Positions 6,360 to 13,649 of a stretch of DNA of 32,374 nt are shown here, in pieces. The position numbers were made by a program, and so were the translations under genes. Every line of letters starts with the position of its first letter. Positions within the stretch are counted from its first letter, which is position 1. The stretch spans positions 1-32,374 of the IMG/VR virus record IMGVR_UViG_3300034418_008733; one strand, written 5' to 3'. Source of the DNA: a virus. Below the pieces are notes generated by a model, which saw only the letters and a list, made by a program, of their open reading frames with translations, was not told where the DNA came from and made no database searches.

Positions 6360-7376
6360 ATGATTAAAAACGGACTAGATAATCCAAGATTAAGAGCAGA
6401 AACATTCAAGGCAAGATTCCTTGAGGCTGCGGTTGTTGAATACAATGACGAGAGGGTTTTAATAAAACCAGAAAACTTAATGAAGATGGCTCTTAAGTTT
6501 AAGGGTGCAAAAGTGATTATAGATCACAAAGATGTTACAGCGGAAAACGCTAATGAAATAGTGGGATATATAAACAATATCTGGATAGGTGATGATGGTT
6601 GGGCTTGGTGTGATTTTACTGTAAATGATGCAGAAGCAATAAATCTTATTAACAGGGGTTACTCTGTTAGTTGTTGTTATGTAGCAGTAACTAGCGGAAA
6701 TGGTGGTACTAAGAATGCAGTACCTTACAACCGTGAAGTGGTAGACATAGAAGAGAATGACGAAGTCACTCACTTGGCTATTGTGGAAAATCCTCGCTAC
6801 GAGGATGCAATTATTTTAAAAAATTCAATTAAAAATAAAATGAAAAATATATTTAAATTTACTTCTAAAAAAGAGACAAAAGAAAATTCAGTAAAAGAAT
6901 TGGATTTAGAAAATTCTTTTATTCAATTAAGCAATGGCTCTGATCTTCCTATGGCTGAAGCTATCAAGATATGTGAAAATGAAGCTAAAAAAGAAGAAGA
7001 GAAAGAAAACGAGTATCACGAAGACAAGCCTAAGATCAATGATGATACTGAAATTGAAGTAGGCGGCAAAATGATGAAAGTTTCTGAAATGAAAAAAATA
7101 GTTGAATCAGCTAAAAAGAATGAAGAAGACGAGGCTAAGAAAAATGCTGAGGAAGAAGAGGAAAAGAAAAAAGAAAAAGAAAATGCTGAAAAGGAAGAAG
7201 CTGAGGAAAAGAAGAAAGAAGCCAAAAAGAACTCTATTGATGCTAAAAAGATAGCAGAAGACACAAAGAAGTTTGAAAATGGCAAAAAAATAGAATCATC
7301 AAAAGTAATTACAGATAGATCAAGATTTGAATTAGGTCGTCTTGCTTATGGTGAGCCTCAAAAAGTTACTAAATAA
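6360..7376 (+). CDS. DUF2213 prohead protease fused to scaffold-like tail
   Basis: The 338-residue protein starts with a DUF2213 domain (about 1-155), a family found in head clusters of phages and thought to be the capsid maturation protease; visible landmarks are HKDVTAENANEIVGYINN and THLAIVENPRYEDA. Residues about 205-310 are almost entirely Lys, Glu and Ala, a long charged helix typical of scaffolding proteins. Protease and scaffold therefore appear to be one polypeptide. An in-frame Met at residue 161 (base 6840) could start a separate scaffold product, although no Shine-Dalgarno is seen there. The minus-strand frame opposite the Lys/Glu tract is a shadow. Confidence 0.8.
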   Translation: MIKNGLDNPRLRAETFKARFLEAAVVEYNDERVLIKPENLMKMALKFKGAKVIIDHKDVTAENANEIVGYINNIWIGDDGWAWCDFTVNDAEAINLINRGYSVSCCYVAVTSGNGGTKNAVPYNREVVDIEENDEVTHLAIVENPRYEDAIILKNSIKNKMKNIFKFTSKKETKENSVKELDLENSFIQLSNGSDLPMAEAIKICENEAKKEEEKENEYHEDKPKINDDTEIEVGGKMMKVSEMKKIVESAKKNEEDEAKKNAEEEEEKKKEKENAEKEEAEEKKKEAKKNSIDAKKIAEDTKKFENGKKIESSKVITDRSRFELGRLAYGEPQKVTK

Positions 7377-7399
7377 TATTAATTCATTAAATAAAAAAA

Positions 7400-7849
7400 A
7401 TGACACAGATTTTAAACCAAACTAGACCAACTTCGGAAAAGGGGATGCTAGACTTAGCGATTAACTGGAATTTGTTTGATTGTAGAATTGACCCAGCTTC
7501 TGTTGCTGATTTCTCAAATGCAAATGGCTTTGCTCTTAAAATTGTAGGCGTTGCAGGCAAATCAATCATGGTTGATTTAGCTACTCTAGCCGCTGATGAT
7601 ATTTTTGGCTTTGTTCCTTATGAAGTGAAAACAAATAGCTATGCTGCAGGAGATTCTATCAGAGCTGCTTCATTCTTTAGTGTAATGAAAATGGAAGCTT
7701 CGGCTGCTATTGCTAGAGGTGCTGATTTAGAAATAGTACCAACTGGCAATAAAGTAGCTACTAATTCGGGCGGTACTTCAATTGGCCGTGCTTTAGACAT
7801 TGCTACCGCTGATGGTGATTTAATCAGAGTACTTATTAAAACACAGTAA
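7400..7849 (+). CDS. Capsid cement/decoration-like protein
   Basis: A 149-residue protein between the protease/scaffold and major capsid genes, the usual place for a decoration protein. It has many small residues and beta-strand-like segments (GFALKIVGVAGKSIMVDL, GDSIRAASFFSV) and ends GDLIRVLIKTQ, a C-terminal pattern common in DUF2190-like cement proteins. Likely role: binding the outside of the expanded capsid for stability. The family assignment is by pattern and position rather than by catalytic motif. Confidence 0.7.
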   Translation: MTQILNQTRPTSEKGMLDLAINWNLFDCRIDPASVADFSNANGFALKIVGVAGKSIMVDLATLAADDIFGFVPYEVKTNSYAAGDSIRAASFFSVMKMEASAAIARGADLEIVPTGNKVATNSGGTSIGRALDIATADGDLIRVLIKTQ

Positions 7850-7861
7850 TTTATTAATTTA

Positions 7862-7874
7862 ACTAGGACAAAAA
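7862..7874 (+). promoter_or_regulatory. Ribosome-binding site of the major capsid gene (ACTAGGACAAA)
   Basis: AGGA at 7865-7868 lies six bases before the ATG at 7875, one of the clearest Shine-Dalgarno sites in a window where most starts lack one. This fits a very highly expressed protein. The surrounding 11-mer also appears at 6284-6294 and 18820-18830, where no start codon follows at the right distance. Confidence 0.6.
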
Positions 7875-8969
7875 ATGGACAATAAAACTTTAAATATGCT
7901 AAAAGCAATTCATGATGGCAGACAACTTTCTCATGATACTTTTGCAAACTCAATAATTAATACAAAGGCTGGACTTGAGGGAAAAGCAAATATTCTTTGT
8001 AATGCTGCACCAGCAGGCTATGAGCAAACTATTTCAACATTAACGGATATTAAAAGAGATGTTATTTCTCAAGTATTCTATACAGTTGGTGAGAATCAAG
8101 GCGGCTTAGGTGCATTCGTGCCAATTAAAACTGGTGAAGGTGCATTTACTGAAGAGTCTTTATATTACAGAAACTTTAAGCTAGATGGCAACTTCGCTTC
8201 TGGAATCATGGGTCAAGGCGCGGGTACTAGAAAAGGCAAAACTAATGTTGGTTATGATTCAGTTCGTTTGCCTAACTTCTTCTGGTCAGGTGAAATGGAT
8301 TACTCTATAATTGAATTAGAGCAAGCTAATAGAAACTTAGGCTCAGTAATTAACTTAATCACTCAAAGAGAGGAAGCAAGAAAAACTGAATGGGATATTG
8401 GCATTCAAGATACTGCTTTAGTTGGTCAACCAGAGTTAGCTGATATTGACGGTTTATTAACTTTATCAGGAATTACGACTGATATTTCAACTTTGACTAA
8501 GCCATTATCTGCAATGACTTCAACGGAAATAAATACTTTTGCTAAAAATATTGTTAAGGTATATTTCCAAAATACAAACCAAACAAGAATGCCGGATACT
8601 TTCTGTATTCCTACTGCTGATTTCTTGGGATTACCATCTTTTGTAGCTGAAAATCAACCTTTGATTTTTAAGTCAACTTTCTTAGAGCAAGCGTTTAAAG
8701 AAGCTACTCAAAATCCTAACTTTAAAGTTACTCATACAGCTTACAACAATAAAGATTTTGTTCAAAATCCTTTAGGCAAAAACAGATATGTTCTTTACAG
8801 AAACGATTCTAAGACTTTAGAAATGAACTTGCCAATTGATTACACAACTACAACTTTTGGAACTGTAAACAATTTTGACTTCTCTAATGTAGCTTATGGT
8901 CAATTCTCAGGTGTTATTGCTAAGAGACCACAAGAAATTTACTACTTAGATCACACAGAAACAATTTAA
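7875..8969 (+). CDS. Major capsid protein (HK97-fold, DUF2184-like)
   Basis: Main shell protein, 364 residues. It shows the features of Mu/DUF2184-type capsid proteins: a helical N-terminal arm, a segment rich in Gly and aromatic residues (VPIKTGEGAFTEESLYYRNF), a conserved-looking FFWSGEMDYSIIELEQA helix, and a C-terminal beta domain ending GVIAKRPQEIYYLDHTE. Its place after protease and cement genes and before neck genes, together with its strong ribosome-binding site, supports the call. No separate N-terminal delta domain is obvious, consistent with a distinct scaffold. Confidence 0.88.
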   Translation: MDNKTLNMLKAIHDGRQLSHDTFANSIINTKAGLEGKANILCNAAPAGYEQTISTLTDIKRDVISQVFYTVGENQGGLGAFVPIKTGEGAFTEESLYYRNFKLDGNFASGIMGQGAGTRKGKTNVGYDSVRLPNFFWSGEMDYSIIELEQANRNLGSVINLITQREEARKTEWDIGIQDTALVGQPELADIDGLLTLSGITTDISTLTKPLSAMTSTEINTFAKNIVKVYFQNTNQTRMPDTFCIPTADFLGLPSFVAENQPLIFKSTFLEQAFKEATQNPNFKVTHTAYNNKDFVQNPLGKNRYVLYRNDSKTLEMNLPIDYTTTTFGTVNNFDFSNVAYGQFSGVIAKRPQEIYYLDHTETI

Positions 8970-8980
8970 TATAGGAAAAT

Positions 8981-9184
8981 ATGGAACTTATAAATCAAAC
9001 TAAAACAAATTTCTTAATTGGAAAAGATAAAGAAGGTAAGGATATTTTCTTTAGAATTGGTAAGGTTATGAAGCTTGAAGAAAATTTAGCTAAAACTTTA
9101 TTGAGATATGAAGGCATTGATACTTTAGATTCTTTAAAAGACAAAGCGGAAAAGATTATAAACAAAGCTAAGTCTAAAAAGTAA
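8981..9184 (+). CDS. Small unknown protein after capsid gene
   Basis: A 67-residue protein with a beta-hairpin-like start (NFLIGKDKEGKDIFFRIGK) and a lysine-rich helical end. Its ATG is preceded by TAGGAAAAT, a plausible ribosome-binding site, and its stop overlaps the DUF4054 gene by one base. The position suggests a neck or head accessory protein. Function unknown. Confidence 0.65.
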   Translation: MELINQTKTNFLIGKDKEGKDIFFRIGKVMKLEENLAKTLLRYEGIDTLDSLKDKAEKIINKAKSKK

Positions 9185-9759
9185 TGTCTTGCGATAATCC
9201 AATTATCCAAGCACTCACGCCAGAGGATTTTAAAAATCAGTTCTGGCGTGATTTTACCTTTATTAACACTTGGTTAGTAGGCACAACCTACAACACAGGA
9301 AACCAAGTTTTTTATGATGTTAATAAAAGGTTCTATCAATGTTTGAATGATGGGGTTATTGGCACTCTTCCAACTGTAACTACAGACTGGAAAGAGATTA
9401 GTAATGTAGGTTTAGTTAGTGATTTAGATATTACTAATGCTTACGCCGAGGCATGTATTACTTTTAATGATGCTCTTTTTGATGATGATGACGATATAGT
9501 ATTAGGTTATTTATATCTAGCAGCTCATTATTTGGTAAATGATTTAAATGCTGGTGGTCAAAATAGCTCTCAAGCGGGTTTTGCTAACTCAAGAAGTGTT
9601 GGCAATGTATCTGAAAGCTATTCTATACCGCAATGGCAATTAGACGATCCAATATTAAGTTTTTATGCAGGGTCAAGTTATGGTAGAAAATACCTTAACT
9701 TGATTTTGCCAAGATTAACAGGTAATATAGCAACCGTTGAAGGAGCTACAACGCCATAA
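9184..9759 (+). CDS. DUF4054 head-completion/adaptor protein with an inserted module
   Basis: The 191-residue protein has the DUF4054 frame: an N-terminal TPEDFKNQFWRDF segment (about 12-24), then DLDITNAYAEACITFNDALF (80-99), the helical LGYLYLAAHYLVNDL, and a C-terminal Ser/Gly/Tyr-rich end (SYGRKYLNLILPR). Family members lie beside the portal as connector or neck proteins. Between residues about 28 and 72 there is an insertion containing YNTGNQVFYDVNKRFYQC and a final TTDWKEI, a W-Y-G-V-Y-x-C-W pattern like small carbohydrate-binding modules. Related patterns occur in both fibre proteins downstream. Confidence 0.78.
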   Translation: MSCDNPIIQALTPEDFKNQFWRDFTFINTWLVGTTYNTGNQVFYDVNKRFYQCLNDGVIGTLPTVTTDWKEISNVGLVSDLDITNAYAEACITFNDALFDDDDDIVLGYLYLAAHYLVNDLNAGGQNSSQAGFANSRSVGNVSESYSIPQWQLDDPILSFYAGSSYGRKYLNLILPRLTGNIATVEGATTP

Positions 9760-10235
9760 TGCCAAGTGATGTAAAAGTAACATCTAATTTAAAAGGATTA
9801 GAGCAGTTACAAGAGAATTTAAAAACAAATCTAGTTGCAAAACTAGGAATATTTGCGGATAAAAACGCAAGAGGAGATGGAGCATTAACAAATGCAGAAA
9901 TAGGAGCCAGACATGAATTTGGCGTAATAAGTGAAGGATTGCCAAGAAGGTCATTTTTAAAAGACCCTATTGAGATAAAAAGAAAAGAATTATTAGCAAC
10001 TGCCAATAAGGTTATTAAGGCTAATATAAATAAAGAGGGTGGAGCAGAAAAGATATTTGAATTAATTGGTATTGCTGGCGAGGCTATCGTTCAAGAAGCT
10101 TTTGAAAGTGGGGGATTTGGAACATGGCAACCACTAGCGCAAAGTACGATTGATGCAAAAGGAAGTGAACAAATTTTGATTGAGACTTCACAATTAAGGA
10201 AGTCAATAATTAGTAAAGTAGAAAAAGGGGATTAA
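9759..10235 (+). CDS. Tail-completion/virion morphogenesis protein (gpG- or gp10-like)
   Basis: A 158-residue protein with a pattern common to Mu gpG-like and HK97 gp10-like tail-completion proteins: an early VAKLGIFAD strand, AEIGARHEFG, the loop GLPRRSFLKDPI, and a C-terminal GFGTWQPLAQSTIDAKG followed by ILIETSQLRKSI. These proteins sit at the head-tail junction. It overlaps the previous gene by one base and abuts the next directly. Confidence 0.75.
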   Translation: MPSDVKVTSNLKGLEQLQENLKTNLVAKLGIFADKNARGDGALTNAEIGARHEFGVISEGLPRRSFLKDPIEIKRKELLATANKVIKANINKEGGAEKIFELIGIAGEAIVQEAFESGGFGTWQPLAQSTIDAKGSEQILIETSQLRKSIISKVEKGD

Positions 10236-10571
10236 ATGCCAATACCTAAGATACAAACTGCTTTAAATGGTTGGGAAAGTCCAATAACCTTGATTAAAGT
10301 TACTCAATCAGTAGTTGATTATGTAACGGTAGAGACTAAAGAAAATATAAGTTTTCAAGGTGTTATACAGCCCTTAACAGCAGAAGCTTTACAAATAAAA
10401 CCCTTAGAAATGAGGAGCTGGGAATGGTTGATGATACATACAAGAATAAGTCAAGAGATATTTACTAATGACTTAATAGAGTACGAAGGCAAGCAGTACA
10501 AAGTAATGTTTGAAAAGAATTATAGTTTAAATAACTACTATGAATATCATTTAGTTAAGAATTATGAATAG
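10236..10571 (+). CDS. Putative head-tail connector (stopper-like) protein
   Basis: A 111-residue, mostly beta-strand protein with a Trp-rich centre (EMRSWEWLMIHTR) and a typical loop GKQYKVMFEKNYSLNNYYEYHLV. In comparable myophage gene orders this slot, between the gpG-like protein and the tail terminator, holds a head-closure or stopper protein. The assignment rests on order, size and strand-rich pattern, not on a motif. It overlaps the next gene by 8 nt. Confidence 0.55.
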   Translation: MPIPKIQTALNGWESPITLIKVTQSVVDYVTVETKENISFQGVIQPLTAEALQIKPLEMRSWEWLMIHTRISQEIFTNDLIEYEGKQYKVMFEKNYSLNNYYEYHLVKNYE

Positions 10572-11070
10572 AGAGCCAATAAAAATAATAGGTGATATTT
10601 TAAAAAACTGCATGAATTTAACGGATGATCAAATTTGGATTTATAACCAAGATTTTAAGATTCCTGAAACGAGCGGTTTATTTGTAGTGTTAGATTACGG
10701 AACAGAAGAAGATTACGCAAATGTTAATGAGTTTATACCAGCTGCGGAAGGTGTAGAAGGAGCGCAACAAAATATATCTGTTATGACAAAAGAAAATTAC
10801 ATAGTAAATCTTATGTCAAAGAATGATGAAGCGAGATTAAGAAAACATGAAGTGTCAATGTCATTGAATTCTGATTTTTCACAAGATCAGCAAGGGCTTT
10901 ATCAATTCCAAATTGCAAGGGTAAAAAATAACTCTAGTAATTTATCTTCTTTGGAGGGTGCAGGGATGTTAAACAGATTTGCAACTAATATTACCTTAAC
11001 AGCTCATTACAGTAAAACTACTGATACGGTTTACTATGATGATTTTACTAATCAAATTAATACAGAATAA
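10564..11070 (+). CDS. Putative tail/neck terminator protein
   Basis: A 168-residue protein immediately before the sheath gene. The N-terminal helix with IIGDILKNCMNLTDDQIWIYNQ followed by strands (GLFVVLDYGTEED, ENYIVNLMSKNDEARLRKHEV) resembles the alpha/beta fold of tail terminators, which cap the tail and join it to the neck. Ends in a strand (TNITLTAHYSKT) and an acidic tail. The call relies mainly on order and general pattern. Confidence 0.6.
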   Translation: MNREPIKIIGDILKNCMNLTDDQIWIYNQDFKIPETSGLFVVLDYGTEEDYANVNEFIPAAEGVEGAQQNISVMTKENYIVNLMSKNDEARLRKHEVSMSLNSDFSQDQQGLYQFQIARVKNNSSNLSSLEGAGMLNRFATNITLTAHYSKTTDTVYYDDFTNQINTE

Positions 11071-11072
11071 AT

Positions 11073-12548
11073 ATGTCAATAGATATTGTAAATTTTATTA
11101 ATATTTCAGTAACTAACACGCCAGCAGGCTTACCAGATGCTAATGTTAATAGCTTAGGATTATTCACTACTGAAAGTCCATCTAATGTTGATGAGTTTAG
11201 AATTTATGTAACACCAGAAGCAGTAGCAGAAGATTACGGCACAAATTCAGTAACTACACAAATGGCAAATAATGTTTTTGCTCAAAGCCCTAACTTGCTT
11301 AGTGGAGATGGCAGGCTTGTTATTATACCCTTAGTGAACTCAATTAGTGCGATTGCGGGTAACTTTACAGGCGCAGATATTACAGCCAATTTAGCAGCTT
11401 TACAAGCAGTTGCAGATGGTGATATTAGAGTTGTTCTAAACGGAAACAATATTGATTTAACTGATTTAGATTTTACTAATACATCTAGTTTTGCTGATAT
11501 TGCCCAAATACTACAAAGCAAACTCACTGATGTTGTAGTAACTAGTAAAGCAACAGGATTTGATCTTGATTCTAAGAAAGTTGGCACAACTTCAACAATA
11601 GATTTAGTTCAATTACCAGCAGGCGCAGGAACAGATTTAAGCGTTGCAGGTTTATTTAATGTTGCAGCAGGAACGCCAACAGCAGGCAATAACGCACAAG
11701 GCGAAAGTTTAGTTGATGCAATTACAAGAACAGAGGAGCAAGTTAATTACACAGGTGTAATAACTGATTTAGAAATGGAAGATGCAGTAATTTTATCAAC
11801 TGCTTCTGCTATTCAATCAAGAGATATGATTTTTGTTCATCAATTCACTAGCACAGAAGATTTAGAGCCTACAACTGGTATTTGTTCAATTGTTAAAAAT
11901 GCAACACAAACTAAGACAAGATGCTTATATTATTCTGACCCTTCAACTGCTAACTTAGTCAAGGCTTCATATGCAGGGCGTGGATTTAGTGTTAATTTCG
12001 CAGGTTCTAATACTACCATGACAATGAACTTAGAAACTCTTGCAAATGTAGTACCAGATACAAAAATTACTCAAACTATCTTTGAAAAGGCAAAGACAGC
12101 AGGCGCAGATTTATATGGCGATGTGCAAAGTTCACCTATTGTTGTTTCAAATGGTGCAAATCAATTCTTTGATAGCGTGTACAATCAGATCTGGTTTAAA
12201 CTAGCTCTTGAAGTTGCAGGCTTTAATTACCTAAAACAAACTAATACAAAAATCCCTCAAACTGAAACAGGAATGGATGGTTTAAAAGGTGCTTATGCTA
12301 AAGTTTGCGATAGAGCAATTACAAATGAAATGTTTGCAGCAGGCAATGAATGGAACGGTTCTACTTTTGGCAATCCAGAAGACTTTAAGCGCAACATTAT
12401 AGATAAAGGTTACTATATATATAGCCAGCCAATTGCACAACAATCACAAGCAGATAGAGATGCAAGAAAAGCTCCTTTGATACAGATTGCAGGCAAAGAA
12501 AGTGGAGCAATCCACTCTTCAACTATGAACGCTCTTATTGAAAGATAA
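11073..12548 (+). CDS. Contractile tail sheath protein (DUF3383 family)
   Basis: The 491-residue protein is the sheath subunit that contracts around the tube to drive DNA injection, and it identifies the phage as a myovirus. It follows the DUF3383 pattern: an N-terminal region aimed at embedding the subunit (VNFINISVTNTPAGL), a variable middle domain rich in Ala and Thr (about 100-250), and a C-terminal region with QSRDMIFVHQF, SYAGRGFSVNFAGSNT and NQIWFKLALEVAGFNYL. The gene is directly followed by the tube gene, as usual. Confidence 0.9.
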   Translation: MSIDIVNFINISVTNTPAGLPDANVNSLGLFTTESPSNVDEFRIYVTPEAVAEDYGTNSVTTQMANNVFAQSPNLLSGDGRLVIIPLVNSISAIAGNFTGADITANLAALQAVADGDIRVVLNGNNIDLTDLDFTNTSSFADIAQILQSKLTDVVVTSKATGFDLDSKKVGTTSTIDLVQLPAGAGTDLSVAGLFNVAAGTPTAGNNAQGESLVDAITRTEEQVNYTGVITDLEMEDAVILSTASAIQSRDMIFVHQFTSTEDLEPTTGICSIVKNATQTKTRCLYYSDPSTANLVKASYAGRGFSVNFAGSNTTMTMNLETLANVVPDTKITQTIFEKAKTAGADLYGDVQSSPIVVSNGANQFFDSVYNQIWFKLALEVAGFNYLKQTNTKIPQTETGMDGLKGAYAKVCDRAITNEMFAAGNEWNGSTFGNPEDFKRNIIDKGYYIYSQPIAQQSQADRDARKAPLIQIAGKESGAIHSSTMNALIER

Positions 12549-12571
12549 TATTAACTTAAATTAAATAAATT

Positions 12572-13024
12572 ATGGCTACTCAAAGTTTAACAGGTTCAGA
12601 TACAATATCTATTGATGGCATACCATTAATTGATTTAGGAGATGGAGATGTTGGCTCTTTAACTTATCCTAATGAATTAGTGGGTGTTAAGACTGGTAAA
12701 AATGGCAATTCAATCTTTGCCTTAAATGAAACTGGCGACCAAGCTGACTTAGTTCTAAGAGTTCTAAGGGGTTCTAAAGACGATAAGACTTTAAACTCTA
12801 GGCTAATTTCTATGAAAGCAGATTTTGCAGGCTTTACAACTCTTACGGCTCAAGTAATTAAAAAAGTTGGTGATGGTCAAGGAAATGTTACTAATGACAT
12901 CTACGATTTATCTGGCGGCGTTTTCTCAAAAAGAGTTGAAACAGTCTCAAATGTAGAGGGTAATACAGACCAATCACTAGCTATTTACAATATTAAATTT
13001 ACTAACTCACCTAGAAGCTTATAA
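12572..13024 (+). CDS. Tail tube protein
   Basis: A 150-residue protein following the sheath, forming the inner tube. It has the typical beta-sandwich layout: SDTISIDGIPLIDLGDGDVGSLTYP at the start, the segment GDQADLVLRVLRGSKDDKTLN, and a final strand LAIYNIKFTNSPRSL. Similar tube proteins occur in DUF3277-type myophages. It overlaps the tail-assembly chaperone gene by one base (TAATG). Confidence 0.85.
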   Translation: MATQSLTGSDTISIDGIPLIDLGDGDVGSLTYPNELVGVKTGKNGNSIFALNETGDQADLVLRVLRGSKDDKTLNSRLISMKADFAGFTTLTAQVIKKVGDGQGNVTNDIYDLSGGVFSKRVETVSNVEGNTDQSLAIYNIKFTNSPRSL

Positions 13025-13470
13025 TGGAATTTAAAACAGAAAGTGGCGCAGAAGTAGTAATTAACATGGCTGATTTTATAGATGCTTCAAGGCTGCGTGT
13101 TGCAGTTCTTGGAGCTATAAAGGAAAGCGGAGTTGAAATATCTAAGGTGGATATTGAGAAATTGCTATCAGGTGTAAAAGAGGACATGGGAGCAGCAGTT
13201 AAAAGTGGGGCTTTAGATTCTTTATTAGATATGGTTATCTCTTTAGATTGTAGCGAGAAAGTAAATAATGAGATATTTAATTGCTTAAAAAGATCTACTT
13301 ACAATAGCGAGAAGATAACCAGAGATACTTTTAATGAACTAGAGGCAAGAGGTGATTATTACCATATTGTTATTATGTGTCTTAAGGTAAATCTAGCCCC
13401 TTTTTTCAAAACCCTCTTTTCAAAGTTGAGCGCACTCCAACTGATGAAAAAGCAAGAGAGCCAAAAATAA
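13024..13470 (+). CDS. Tail assembly chaperone (zero-frame product)
   Basis: A 148-residue helical protein between tube and tape-measure genes, the position of lambda G/T-type chaperones that hold the tape measure during tube assembly. The N-terminus has short strands (EFKTESGAEVVINMADF) and the rest is helical. Ribosomes that stay in frame end at TAA 13468-13470 after residues FFKTLFSKLSALQL. A slippery site at codons 126-128 lets a fraction shift to the -1 frame and make a longer product. Confidence 0.82.
   Translation: MEFKTESGAEVVINMADFIDASRLRVAVLGAIKESGVEISKVDIEKLLSGVKEDMGAAVKSGALDSLLDMVISLDCSEKVNNEIFNCLKRSTYNSEKITRDTFNELEARGDYYHIVIMCLKVNLAPFFKTLFSKLSALQLMKKQESQK
13398..13407 (+). promoter_or_regulatory. 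Slippery sequence for -1 ribosomal frameshift
   Basis: The bases CCCTTTTTTC contain two overlapping canonical heptamers in the zero frame: C CCT TTT (13398-13404) and T TTT TTC (13401-13407). Both let two tRNAs re-pair after slipping back one base. The -1 frame is open from 13386 to 13649 across this site, so a shift here yields a continuous fusion. Confidence 0.75.
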
Positions 13471-13649
13471 AGATTAATGCCGATGAGGCAGATGTTATTT
13501 TATTAAGGTTAGCAAAGGCAGGCTACGGAGGGGGCAATCCAGAAGTAATAAACAATATGAATATTACTTGGATTATGAAGATGATAGAATATGAAGGCTT
13601 TTGTAGTGAATATGAAGAAGAATATCATAATTTAAATAAGAATGGCTAG
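13404..13649 (+). CDS. -1 frame extension of the tail assembly chaperone (G-T fusion)
   Basis: After the slippery site the -1 frame reads FQNPLFKVERTPTDEKA, then INADEADVILLRLAKAGYGGG and a helical acidic end NITWIMKMIEYEGF, to TAG at 13647-13649. The pattern, a linker followed by a compact helical domain with an AGYG turn, is what T-domain extensions of tail chaperones look like. The fusion would be about 208 residues. It has no start codon of its own with a good ribosome-binding site, and it fills what would otherwise be a 171-nt hole before the tape measure, overlapping that gene by 8 nt. Confidence 0.78.
   Translation, partial: FQNPLFKVERTPTDEKAREPKIKINADEADVILLRLAKAGYGGGNPEVINNMNITWIMKMIEYEGFCSEYEEEYHNLNKNG

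Noticed and set aside
7016-7285. Minus-strand open frame opposite the scaffold-like region
   Set aside because: It is a Ser/Phe-rich mirror of a Lys/Glu-rich coding stretch, a common composition artefact, and has no promoter or ribosome-binding site.
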